From Saccoglossus kowalevskii (taxonomy: Eukaryota > Hemichordata > Enteropneusta > Harrimaniidae), in NCBI RefSeq assembly GCF_000003605.2, contig NW_003121912.1:562635-604847 (forward strand): a stretch of DNA of 42,213 nt, written 5' to 3'. The notes beneath the pieces were generated by a model, which worked only from the letters and a program-made list of their open reading frames with translations, was not told where the DNA came from and ran no database searches. Positions 24,818-35,481 of this stretch are shown here, piece by piece. Position numbers and translations under genes: made by a program. Numbering within the stretch: the stretch's first letter is position 1; each line of letters opens with the position of its first letter.

Positions 24818-27800
24818 GATACTATGAGACCTGATATTGTTAAAACATGTCAAAAATTAGTATTTAATATAATGAGTTTCCAGTGGTAGCAGTTTTTAAT
24901 TATATTCAATGAGAAGTTCTGCCCCAAAATGCATTGCATATGTGGAGTAACATGCATTATATAAATTAGGCTCGAACTTTGAGTGGTGCATATTCATTAT
25001 TGGATGGATGTTGAACTTACTTACCTTTCCAACATATGATATCTTCACAAAATGTTGACCAATAGTATTCCTGTACACTTCAAATCTAAGATCTGCAGCA
25101 AACGGTGGCCATTGGTTGTCGAATATATCAAAAGCAGATAGAATTGCAATAATGGATGAATCATGGCATGCATACAGATGGAACTTACATCCACTGAAAT
25201 GAATAGTATTGGTCAGATTGTTAGTATTATATGATCAGGCCAAGTTAACACTAGTAGTTGCGAGTTTGTAGCGGTTAAATGTATGTATGTATTGACTAGT
25301 TTCTTAATTAGTGCAATATGAGAATATTAATGGTGGTGGTTGTCGCGCCACGCATGCGCGGTATATGGGTCTTATATAAACAAAGATGGCGACTTTGAGT
25401 GTTTCGCAGACCAGGTAGTGCAAACTGAGACGTTACCAAGCTTTAATTGGGTGTATTTTAGGTGATTGTAAGGTATCGAAGTAGTCACCGTTGGTAATTA
25501 GTGTAAGACACGCTCATGTCAACTCTCGTACTCGTGATTTAATTAGAACAACGCATTGGATTGTGGGAAAATCAGTCAACACAAATGTCGCACATGCGCG
25601 GTGCGACGACTACCGCCCTTTAATATACTAGTATCACACATATTACCTTTTACCGTCGGCAGCCTCTTTCATGTTCTGTAGTATAAGTTCTACCAGTGGT
25701 CCAACAGACATCTTCAATATTTCAGTGTTGTCTTCATTTGTTGTACCCATCACAGTAGCTCTGGTTAATTCTAAAGTACGCATTTCAATGCAATCTACAT
25801 GTGGTTTCAGAACTTCTGGAACTGCGAGGCTGTGAGACTGAAATTAATAATATATATCCCCTTGATTACACAACATTTCGTCATTGTCGGAAGGAAGGAA
25901 GGAAGGAAGGAAGGAAGGGAGGGAGGGAGGGATGAAGAAAATAGAATTGTGATATTTTGGAAATATAGTATAGAGGGTTATAATTTAGAACTTTATATAG
26001 TTTTAATTTGTGTGCATATAATAAATTTGTAATACAAGACACACATTAACACATTCTCCCATTTGTCATTATGTAAGGGCTCCTCACTTCTCTATTGTAG
26101 ATAATGGTAATATTCATGTATAAGCAACTGTTCTCTTTATGTGTATAGAAACATATGCTACACGTTCGACTAGCTTTAGTTGGTCACCATACGTGGTTAT
26201 ATGCACCCAGTCTAACTAGGTGTGATTGGCCACTGCTGTAATTACGCGATATATGCAACACGTCCGACTAACTTTGGCTATTCACCTCGATAATTACGTG
26301 GTTATATATCCCAGTCTGACTAGCTGTGATTGGCCACCTCACTATTGATATGGTTGCACTGGGTAGCAGCTAGTATGGTGCGGTACGATTTGTCTTTTTT
26401 TTTTCGTTGTGAATTTAGAACACTTTCAAAAATTTAGTACAGTCATAATTTCAAATTCAGAATGATATACCATTCTTGCAAATATGTCATCTCTGATGTT
26501 AATAAAATTAACATCTTCTTCGTTGTCAAGTTTCAGTAATTGTTGTATTGTCTTTCTGTCTTTGCTGAGACCAGGTATAACGTCTAAATGCTTCTCTAGC
26601 CATTTGGTGTGCGACCCTAGACGCTTACAATGTCTGTTGCTAGGATACAGAATTTCAGTGGCCTCATCATCAGTGTAGATGACAACAGGATCTGGAATAA
26701 AGATTGTAATTCGGATGACAATAAACAATTTCCGTGTTCTATGTATGACTGCAGATGGTATTCCCGGTTATTAATGGTGGTAAATAGACCATTTTCCGTA
26801 CACTGCGAGAATCACGCGTTATGCGTGAAATCGAACGTAAAAACAGGACAAACAAAGGTCATAGCGTCGTAGTCGCGTCAAACATCGCGTGGGATTCGAC
26901 AAACGCGAAAGTATTTCAGGGACGTTTCCATGCTTAATAATGTGCTGTCCACATTTGATGATAGGCAATTTCGATTAAGTAAGGGTATTCGGAAGCAATA
27001 TTCCTCTGTCGAAGATCGGCCGGTCGATGTGAACTACGAAATAAGGAAATTCGAGTTCAAATCAAATCGTTCGATGTTTGCGGCAGACGTTCGACGCGCG
27101 TCTTTCATGCATCTCGCGAGATCTTGCAATTGTACGGAAAATCACCTATTGCTTAGAATGTTTTGGCATTAACATCTATAGTTGTAGAACAAATTGTTGA
27201 CATTTAGAAATAAGTTCTTATAGGAACAAGATTACATGTATGCTTTGTTAAGAAGAATCTAACTATATACAACTCTTACAGATGCATTGATCGTGGTATT
27301 ATATTCCGTCATGAAGTTACAAGTTTTAACCATCATAATCAATTCTTCGTTAATTTAAGGACTGTCGATCAGGTACAAATAAGGAGGACCGGGGGGTGTC
27401 AATCTTCAATATTATATTATATGTAAATTCAGTAAAGTATCAATAATAACTAATTAAATATTCATATATTAAAGGCTCATGTGAGCGTTGAAAAGATTGG
27501 TTGGTGAAATATTTAGCATATTCAGGCTGAAGACTCTCTCTGGTGTGTGTTTTCCTTTTTTCTAATAAATCATACCATCTGGAGGTTTTGGAATAGACTC
27601 TTGATACATCCCCGCAATACAAGATCGCGCTGATTCCTGGGTCCTGGCAATATTCGTCGAACGGATACTGCAATATTAAATCATAAAAGCATTGTTTCGA
27701 AGTATGTGAATCAACAGTAGTTTCTAAACAATCTAATTATTTAGGACGTGATTGATTGACGCTAAAGGTGGAAAATTAACAAATAATAACATGATTTTAA

Positions 27801-30275
27801 AAGTTTGTGGAAAAATGTAATTATGAACATCAATTATTGTTTATTACATTATATGGTCTGAGACAATATGCAGAACACAAATAATAATACAATAATATCG
27901 TGTTTTGTTCATTGTTAGCCCGTGAATATTTGATTGATCACTTGTGAATAAATGGACTGCAAGTAATATTAAACCGGTACTCGTTTGAAACAAAAGTTAA
28001 ACTTTGCCGCATTTCATGTGAGAATTCACCAGCCTCCATTCGCAGTAACTTACTATACTTCAGATGGGCAATAAGTATGGGATAGAAATCCTCTTTCTTG
28101 TATATATTCCTTTCTTAGTTGTAATCCCAGTTCGTATAATTGTCGCATTCCCTTAGCTGTCAATTGACCTGGAAGCGAACCGCCCTGGAAGAAAAGAACC
28201 ACATACATTATCCCGACATACTGACAACGTCGCATTGAACACGAATGAACAAATATTTCCACGTAGACTACTTTCCAGTTTATAAAGAAGAAAACATTAC
28301 ACTGTATTAGGTATAATTCAACGATACTATACAATTCAAATATCGTTTCTAGTATAACAAATGTTATATGTTAACCTTTTCACCACCAGACTTTCTCTCC
28401 CAAATTTTTTTTGCACTGTTCTCTTATATTCTTCAATATTTCTGAAAATGAACTCTAATATTGGAGCCACCAGACAAAATTTGATTCAATTTTCAGTTTT
28501 TACGCAAACAAATTAGCTATTTTTTCCCAATTTTCTAAATGAAAGTACAGACTATAAACGGGATTATTTTGTGAATTTGGGATGAAAAGAGGGAACCGGT
28601 GGTGAAAAGGTTAATAACCGATATTGGAATATCATCATACACTACAACTTAAAGTTGTTAATGCTGGGTTCCGTATATTAGTTCGTGAAAGCCATGGCAA
28701 CTCGTTTTTTTATTACATCACTATATTGTACTAAATTATTCAGCAGTTTGGGAATACTTGTTTTCATTTTCAAACAAAGTGACAAACATATTAATACCTT
28801 TAATATTCTAGTTCTATATCTAGCTTCTGCAGTCCAAAATGGCGCTGGTCCGCCATTAATTGACTTGACTTCATAATCTATACATGTATTCTCAGCACCT
28901 GAAAACAGCTCGTTTTTGTCCCACGTAGCCTACAATGAACATTTTTAATATTAAAGCGGGAGGATCGTCACCTGCGCACGCGCGGGAATTGAGTCCCAAG
29001 CGACGATAACAACACACGCTAAAAACGCAAAGGCTCATGGGTGGACGCTTGTTTGTAAACAATGACACGCTATGGTCATCTGACGCATGCCGCAGGTGAC
29101 GAATCCCCCGCTTTAATCTAGGGTGTACTAGTATGCGACTATTCGTACACACATAATTACTAGAGCGTTTATTGACCGCAACAAAAGAGGAACCAAACCT
29201 TTATCCTGTTTTACAACGAAACAAGCATGCAACAATCATACAATAGAAACCCACTTTGTCATGTGTGATGTACCCCCAAGTACTTCATAATTTGAAACCT
29301 CGCCGCCGTTAACGTACTATTGATTCCCGTGTTTGATACCGAGTCCTAGCTCATTCAGTCTTTACATATAATTACCTACAACTGGGCTACATATGCGTAT
29401 GTTTGTGCACAATTCAACTATGCTGTTATTTTCAATATAATCTTTGGTTTGATCAGTTGATATGANNNNNNNNNNNNNNNNNNNNNNNNNNNNNNNNNNN
29501 NNNNNNNNNNNNNNNNNNNNNNNNNNNNNNNNNNNNNNNNNNNNNNNNNNNNNNNNNNNNNNNNNNNNNNNNNNNNNNNNNNNNNNNNNNNNNNNNNNNN
29601 NNNNNNNNNNNNNNNNNNNNNNNNNNNNNNNNNNNNNNNNNNNNNNNNNNNNNNNNNNNNNNNNNNNNNNNNNNNNNNNNNNNNNNNNNNNNNNNNNNNN
29701 NNNNNNNNNNNNNNNNNNNNNNNNNNNNNNNNNNNNNNNNNNNNNNNNNNNNNNNNNNNNNNNNNNNNNNNNNNCTAGATAGGGGGTGAATTCATCAGAA
29801 AAGCCCGTGCAAGGGGGGTAAATTTTCTTCTTTTCCCTAGATAGGGGGGGGGGGCAAAAAAATGAGGGAACAAGCATAGGCCCCCCTAAATATAGGGAGT
29901 GGGGGCCGGGGATCAGCCCACTAATCTACATAGTAAAAAGCTACTGGTCAACATTTATACGAAATACACTGCATGGACAATAACTGTAAATACAATAGTA
30001 TACTATGCTGGCCTGCTGATGTCAATGCAATGAGCGCCTCTTGTATTGTGTGTTCTCATTCCAGTGTTGTACAACACTGCGCAATAGAGCATACACGGCT
30101 TTCAACACAATGACAACTGAAAGCACCTCGAATATACACCTACCGATTCTACATTAGGTGTCGTATTCATGGGAGTCCTGGAGCCATGGCGAATAAATAT
30201 CTGAGCGTGTACTTGTTGCAGGTGATCAGTACTGTCATATGTCTGTCCGCCGCTTCCAACAGTATTGCTGGCCAT
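23738..30275 (-). CDS. ACP6-like histidine acid phosphatase, copy A (intact, 408 aa)
   Basis: Exons in gene order: 30144-30275, 28798-28929, 28054-28184, 27576-27667, 26471-26691, 25647-25837, 25025-25193 and 23738-23896. All junctions are GT-AG, the phases agree, and the 1227-nt frame has no stop before TGA at 23738. The family hydrolyses phosphate monoesters through a phosphohistidine; the closest relative I recognise is lysophosphatidic acid phosphatase type 6. Visible motifs, in order: RHGSRTP (about residues 29-35, nucleophile loop), GQLTAKGMRQLYELG (exon 3), YIRSTNIARTQESARS across exons 3-4 (phosphate-binding Arg), TDDEATEILYP (exon 5), YACHDSS (exon 7, catalytic HD), and NQWPPFAADLRFEVYRN. 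Mammalian ACP6 is about 428 residues with a mitochondrial leader; here only about 24 residues precede the catalytic loop and no leader is seen. The ATG context ATTATGG is good. An unseen upstream exon is possible. Confidence 0.92.
24286..24437. mobile_element. hAT-like MITE in intron 7 of copy A
   Basis: An 8-bp target duplication AAAACGTG occurs at 24278-24285 and 24438-24445. The inverted ends run about 25 bp and share ATCTGCACTGGCTCGGAAG (left at 24291-24309, complement at the right). At 152 bp it has no coding capacity. An 8-bp duplication is the hallmark of hAT transposases acting in trans. Confidence 0.87.
24765..24817. repeat. ATT trinucleotide microsatellite
   Basis: Uninterrupted TTA/ATT repeats in intron 7 of copy A. 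Confidence 0.95.
25331..25619. mobile_element. TTAA-flanked MITE, family 1, copy 2 (inverted)
   Basis: TTAA lies at 25327-25330 and 25620-25623. The ends carry GGTTGTCGCGCCACGCATGC and the complement of GGGCGGTAGTCGTCGCACC. The interior matches the element at 13369-13667 in reverse orientation (for example CGCATTGGATTGTGGGAAAA). It sits in intron 6 of copy A and is absent from the same intron of copies B and C. Confidence 0.85.
25889..25931. repeat. GGAA/GGGA tetranucleotide microsatellite
   Basis: GGAAGGAAGGAA repeats passing into GGGAGGGA, in intron 5 of copy A. Confidence 0.95.
26150..26350. repeat. About 100-bp imperfect tandem duplication in intron 5 of copy A
   Basis: Two adjacent units (about 26150-26250 and 26251-26350) share, in order, CACGTTCGACTA or CACGTCCGACTA, TACGTGGTTATAT, CCCAGTCT and GTGATTGGCCAC. 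Each unit carries an inverted CCAAT box (ATTGG). There is no coding potential. Confidence 0.75.
26784..27150. mobile_element. CpG-rich inverted-terminal-repeat element in intron 4 of copy A
   Basis: The left end (from 26783) reads AATAGACCATTTTCCGTACA; the right end (to 27150) is the complement of AATAGGTGATTTTCCGTACA. Weaker inverted similarity continues inward for about 30 more bases (the left side carries CACGCG, the right side GACGCGCG and CTCGCGAGAT). The interior is full of CpG, unlike the AT-rich intron around it. I could not settle the target-site duplication. Confidence 0.75.
28375..28610. mobile_element. piggyBac-like MITE in intron 2 of copy A
   Basis: TTAA lies at both borders (28371-28374 and 28611-28614). 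The inverted ends are CCTTTTCACCACCAG at the left and the complement of CCTTTTCACCACCGG at the right. TTAA targets with CCYT termini are typical of piggyBac-mobilised elements. 236 bp, non-coding. Confidence 0.85.
28955..29112. mobile_element. TTAA-flanked MITE, family 2, in intron 1 of copy A
   Basis: TTAA lies at 28951-28954 and 29113-29116. The left end AGCGGGAGGATCGTCACCTG and the complemented right end AGCGGGGGATTCGTCACCTG are nearly identical. It is 158 bp and starts about 25 bp upstream of exon 2, so it may lie within the region used for branch-point and acceptor recognition. Confidence 0.85.
29466..29774. other. Assembly gap (309 N) in intron 1 of copy A
   Basis: A run of N. The right flank (29775-29930) is G-rich and repeats CTAGATAGGGG with poly-G runs up to about 12 bases. 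A low-complexity or tandem array probably broke the assembly. Confidence 0.95.
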
Positions 30276-30331
30276 AATAAAGTCCTACCATGAAAATGAA
30301 AGCACCGGTATAGCGACTGTAAATAGGAACT

Positions 30332-30344
30332 TCACCTTTGACCT
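30332..30344 (-). promoter_or_regulatory. DR1-like nuclear-receptor motif upstream of copy A
   Basis: The minus strand reads AGGTCAAAGGTGA, one mismatch from the ideal DR1 element AGGTCAAAGGTCA recognised by HNF4- or RXR-type receptors. It lies 57 bp upstream of the start codon, followed by AGTTCCTATTTACAG. The order of motif, TTCCTATTTA block and ATG is shared with copy C. Pseudogene copy B keeps TTCCTAGTTA but not the DR1. Confidence 0.5.
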
Positions 30345-30552
30345 TTTACGTGGGCCGTTTTTTTTAAGGGTGGATCATTAGAAACTCTGATGGGGGCATG
30401 TATTAGTAGTATGTTCTTTCTATTATTGCATAATATCTGATTATTTTTGAAATGCACAGAAACCCGTAACCTGCATAGTGCATTTCTCAAGTGAGCCTTG
30501 TCATTTTCGGATAAATACAAACTGTGTGCAAAAACTACTTTCACTCTCAATT

Positions 30553-30769
30553 TACACTAGAAAAAGGATTAATTATTCCCTGGATTTTAATGATTTTGCT
30601 TATTTCGCTGACTGGAAAATGCGCTAAATTAAAACCCAGTAAATATGTAAAATTGAGCATAGAACACATTATCTAAATGATTAAACCGTGCATTTAAACT
30701 CCACTGAATATGCCTGAAATGCTAAATCAGTGAAATTTAAGTCCAGTGAAAATTAGTCATTTTACAGTA
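30553..30769. mobile_element. TA-flanked MITE (TACTGTAAA family), copy 1
   Basis: The element runs from TACACTAGAAAAAGGATTAA to ATTAGTCATTTTACAGTA. The whole element matches 34009-34217, with shared blocks TTTGCTTATTTCGCTGACTGG and TAGAACACATTATCT. Its left end is eroded relative to the second copy. TA borders suggest Tc1/mariner-type mobilisation. Confidence 0.75.
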
Positions 30770-31440
30770 TGTATGTCTAGTTTATTTTCATGGCAACCTT
30801 ACACGGGATTACTCATGAATAGACATACATATGACATTACGCTGAGAGCGTAGACTATGTATATACATATTGTAAAGTTATGTAAATGGAAAGGAGAGTA
30901 ACTAATGTATGGAAAAACTATAATGTGTGCGATACAAATAAGTTATTAAAAGTATTGGAGAAAAAATGAAAGATCGTTTTCGCAGTATTGAATTTAGGAT
31001 CCTGTAGTAACCTGAATTGTGAAAAGAGAGTTTGCATGTTTTTATTTTAAACTATTTTGCTGAATACTATAACAGGACTTGAATGTAATTGTAATGTTTT
31101 CTAATATTATCGTCAGTCAGTCAGTCTGACTGAATCGAACTTCGTTCACCCGTTATCGCTTAAGATTCAAGAATAATCAATACTCAACGCACAACACACC
31201 CATTACCCCTTAGTGTCGAATTTGCTGTGTTCGTCGTTTTGACATATTATTGAATGGAATTATTATTTATTTTTTTTGCATGGACGAGTTAAGCAAAGCA
31301 TTAGAATGCGTGACCTGGTTTAATTTATCTGTTCTCACTTGACAAATTGGTAATTAACATAATCTGATAGTGGTTTTGAAAACAAATATATTTTGAAGGA
31401 ATGTTACATGTCTTATAATGCATTTACCAGTAATGAGTAG

Positions 31441-32020
31441 GTGATTCGTTGTCTCCGTGTTGTATAACAGTGTCATATCTGCGTAGTTTAGTTATGAGAC
31501 TTGGTTGTTCCATAGTAACACGAAAATAAATTCATTGTAACCAATGTATGCAATGAATACATAATATAGAGATGAGTTTAATCTCCTTGTCCTAGTTTCC
31601 AAATGGTCAATTCACAAAATCCTACGTATTGCACCGCCAGCTGATACCACTTCTGAAAACTTATTTAATTCACCGTTAAGATACATATAAATAGTTGTCA
31701 TGCTTTAAAATGACTGTAATTATTTGTAGTATGTCTTTAATTTTTTTAAATGTTTAACTCGCCCTGGAAAACTAACCAGTAACCCTGGCGTTTAGATAAA
31801 AAAGCTTTATTTTGTGTTATTTGGGGGGGAATCTCACAATTTTGCAATGATAATCGAACTAGTGTACATTTGGGGAGATGTTGCGAAAATGTGGCGGTAA
31901 TCATGTGATATTGACATAGAAGTAAATTTATGTTACATCCCAGTTATTAATAAAATAACGTGTTTTTTATAAGTAGGACATAAATTAGGAATACTAATAT
32001 TTAAACCAAACAGAAATGTT
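31441..32020. repeat. Direct duplication, unit 1
   Basis: This segment is repeated at 33352-33890. The best-kept part (about 31480-31730) shares TTATGAGACTTGGTTGTTCC and GAGTTTAATCTCCTTGTCCT. Similarity fades after 31740 but returns with AATACTAATATTTAAAC. No coding region is seen. Confidence 0.85.
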
Positions 32021-32443
32021 AGCGAGCTCGATCTGCTGTTTTTTATGTTGTTTTATTATTAATTTACGGTGGAGTAAGAAAAAACAGATGTGAACACGTT
32101 ACGCCTGCGTAAAGAGGCTTAAATACTACAAAGTTTAACGATCCTTGGAAGAGGGACGCCAGCCCAGGCGTGTCCACCACATAATACTCACTAAGTACTT
32201 ACTAAAAACATGTGTGAACACGTGAACTTAAATATTTCGAGTCTATAAGTTCTATTGGAAGGAAAGCACTGGCTATAATTTACGACGGGTGTTGTGAGCG
32301 CATTGACATCCTGGACTAAAAATGGGTACTTCAGTCAAATGAATTTAAGTTTAACTTATTTCATAGTATGTACTCGTAATATGTGTTGAAATTGCAGTCA
32401 GTTAAGTTGTTATATTGAGAGGGGCGATCGTCCCTCGAAAAAA

Positions 32444-32444
32444 A

Positions 32445-32521
<77 letters not shown>
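32444..32521. repeat. ATT trinucleotide microsatellite
   Basis: About 26 uninterrupted ATT/TTA units. The flanks GGGGCGATCGTCCCTCG and GCCGCCGCCTCTG are GC-rich, so the microsatellite may belong to a dispersed element. Confidence 0.95.
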
Positions 32522-32522
<1 letters not shown>

Positions 32523-33351
32523 ATTGCAGGAAATAGCGCGAGGGATTATGAGCAGATCTGGCCCCTCCATACAAAATGTCATGCCGCCGCCTCTGTGTAT
32601 ACGTTGTTAAACCACATTCTCTCAGCACTGTGGTTAAACTCAAAATATGCTGCTTGGTTCCAACACATTTACAATGTATTTATACTATTATTTCATTTTA
32701 CATTGCCCAGAATTTACAACTGTTGTAGCTCGATTGAAGAAATACAATAACAGACAGAAATATGAGTGTGACCAATTGGAACATTTCTATCTACAACCAT
32801 AGACCCTCTAAAATGCTACAACTCAGTGTTATTAAAGTTGTGTTCTCCAGGCCATTTATGAGAAAAAACTAATGTGAACGCAGTATTGTGACATTCTTAT
32901 CTTAACTTTTTCTAGTGAGAACATGGTAACGTATTAAGTTCACTGTTCTTTGAATGAATCTTCGTGTATTTACATACGTATATTATCATATTATGCATTT
33001 CTATTTTTTACATTGTGACATTTTACTAAATATGTATACCATCACCATCACATCTCCCATTGGTTGCCAATTCGGCAATTTACAAAATCTGATTCTGTGT
33101 ACCAGCAGCTGACAGGGATTTTGAAAAACAATTTTCTTTAAGTTAAAGTTAAAGTTAGGAAATGTTGCATATGAATAGTTGTCATGCCAACCAGTAGTAC
33201 AACCAGAAGAAAGAATGACCAAGGCGTGATCTAATTTAATCTCTCCATTCTCACTGATGATTATAAAATTGGTAATTAACAGAATCTGATGTATTTCATC
33301 ACCAGCTGATAGCGTTTTTAAAAACATTTCTATTTTACATGACTAAAGTAG

Positions 33352-33890
33352 GTGATTCGTTTCATGTTTTCATGTGGTATAACAGTGTCATATAGGGATA
33401 GTTTAGTTATGAGACTTGGTTGTTCCATAGTAACACGGAAATTCATTGTAACCAATGTATGCAATGAATACATGATATAGAGATGAGTTTAATCTCCTTG
33501 TCCTAGTTTCCAAATGGTCAATACACAAAATCCTACGTATTGCACCGCCAGCTGATACCACTTCTGAAAACATATTTAGTTCACGGTTATTACATATTGA
33601 ATAGTTGTCATGCTTTCAAATGCCAACACTGTAATTATTTGTGGTAGTTCTTTTTGAGATATATCTTTGACGAATCTCGGAAAATTGCGAAATTTGACAG
33701 TGAAAATTAAACTGGGTCACTTGACGAGATTTTGTTGTCCGGGAAGTCCTTAAATTGTCATAGAGTCGCGGAAATGTAACCATTAGCCGAGTGATACGAT
33801 ATTGGTAACATGATGTGATCTTGTCAAGTGGCGGATGTGTATAATTATGAATACTAATATTTAAACAAGACAAATGTTTGCGAATTCTGG
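33352..33890. repeat. Direct duplication, unit 2
   Basis: Second copy of the 31441-32020 segment in the same orientation. Shorter related stretches of about 65 bp (AATTGGTAATTAACA...CAGCTGAT...GAAAAC) also occur at about 31340, 33068 and 33265, so the whole 31.3-33.9 kb zone seems built from one ancestral repeat. Confidence 0.8.
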
Positions 33891-34008
33891 TGGTCTCTTA
33901 GCACGCAACGTAAAAGTTCGATAACGTTCTAATGAATCAGCTTGGATTTAAGGGCGGTGGTCGTCGCGGAGAGCGTGTTCGAATTTCAAGTAAACAAACA
34001 ATGTATTT

Positions 34009-34217
34009 TACTGTAAAGGGATTAATTATTCACTGGGTTTTGCTTATTTCGCTGACTGGAAGGAAAATGCGCTGAATTAAAGCCCGGTGAATATGTAAAA
34101 TTTAGCATAGAACACATTATCTGAATCATAAAACCGTGAATTTAAAACCCGTCGAATATGCCTGAAATGGTAAATCAATGAAATTTAAACCCAGTGAAAA
34201 TTAATCATTTTACAGTA
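34009..34217. mobile_element. TA-flanked MITE (TACTGTAAA family), copy 2
   Basis: The ends are TACTGTAAAGGGATTAATT and the complement of TACTGTAAAATGATTAATT, with CACTGGGTTT following on both sides. 209 bp. It is a better-preserved relative of 30553-30769. Confidence 0.85.
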
Positions 34218-35466
34218 CATGCGTTGTATACGTCGCTATGACTCACATATTGAACAAGACGTACGTATGGACAACATCATCCAATTATGTTTTGTTGATG
34301 CCATTTTTACCACGTGACTTTGTACTAATTACGTGAATCATCGGCACCATGTTTCTCAATATGAGTGTTCTGTTTACCAAGTTCATAAGCGGCAGCCGGT
34401 GGCTTTAGACTCGAGGTGACACGCATGCGTGTTCGGTTCTAGTTACACAGCAGTGCCGGACTAATAAACACATCAACAATATCAATTAAAATAGATTAGT
34501 CGTCTTGTAATCCTACTTGACCATCTAATTCGTATCCAGCTGTTTACAAACCTGTAGTACGAAATGCAAACATGAAGGTAAAAATAGACGGAATTTTACA
34601 AGATATTAAATTAAACGATGAATACCAAAAAATAATGATTTCCGTGTACGAGATTGTTAAAATAAAACTGTGAACAAACATTTATTAATTCATCCGTATA
34701 GCATCGGGCATGGAAAACAAACGGATGACAAAAACGTGATATACGTCAGAAAAAATAAATCAGAAAAACAGTACCGACCGACCGATCGTAACAATCACAC
34801 TTTTAATACAATCTTTATAAATAGGCGCACATATTGATCCATGATTGCAAGAAGAAGTTTTGGCAAAGAACAAAATTGTCAATTACAGAATGTTGGGTGT
34901 TATTTCAACTATACAAATGTTCGAGTTCATTGAAAGTACTGCGATAAAATTTGCCGATGTTTCACCGTTAAAACGTTTGAATAATACTGATCAGTACAGT
35001 GTTAGTCATTACAATCTAGTTAGCAATATTGCGAATTCATTAAATCACTTGGACCAGTTGCACTTTACTTCATTGCATTGGTGGAAATACGTGCATTGTT
35101 TTGATTTATTGAACACGCGTAAGGTTAGGCAAACAATTGATAATCGCAAAAGTTGCACCAGACTCCGCAGCCAGTCACAATTGCTGTTATAGAGCGGAGG
35201 TGCGGGGGTGCGCCATGTTGTCAGGTTTAGTTGGTTTATCTGTCTTTCAGTTGATTCATTTCTTTTATATAGCCACACGTGTGCACACAGCTGATGGTAG
35301 TCGTATTATGCACAGGTCAGTAAACATATAGAATATACACGTCGTAATTATACAGTCTTATGTATATATGGCAGTTTTCGATTGGTGGTCTCATACTCAA
35401 AACGAATTCGGACCTGGTGAGACGCAGAACCGGAGCTGAAACTCCGCCAGTCGGAAGTATAATTGA
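34218..35466. other. Upstream region of the GT12 gene
   Basis: No gene is recognised. A 115-codon open frame at 34845-35192 has no motif, signal peptide or splice support, and I treat it as chance. A TATATATG stretch at 35363-35370, about 115 bp before the GT12 start codon, is a weak TATA-box candidate; ATTGG (inverted CCAAT) is at 35381-35385. Confidence 0.35.
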
Positions 35467-35481
35467 GTGGAGGCAGTTGCC

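Noticed and set aside
31109-31131. CRISPR-like or regulatory repeat GTCAGTCAGTCAG
   Set aside because: It is only a brief tetranucleotide repeat; there are no spaced arrays, and the genome is animal.
32361-32643. Poly-Ile and poly-Asn frames
   Set aside because: They are translations of the ATT microsatellite.
34845-35192. 115-codon open frame upstream of the GT12 gene
   Set aside because: No domain, signal or repeat is recognisable, the composition is ordinary, and there is no splice or promoter support. It is probably chance.
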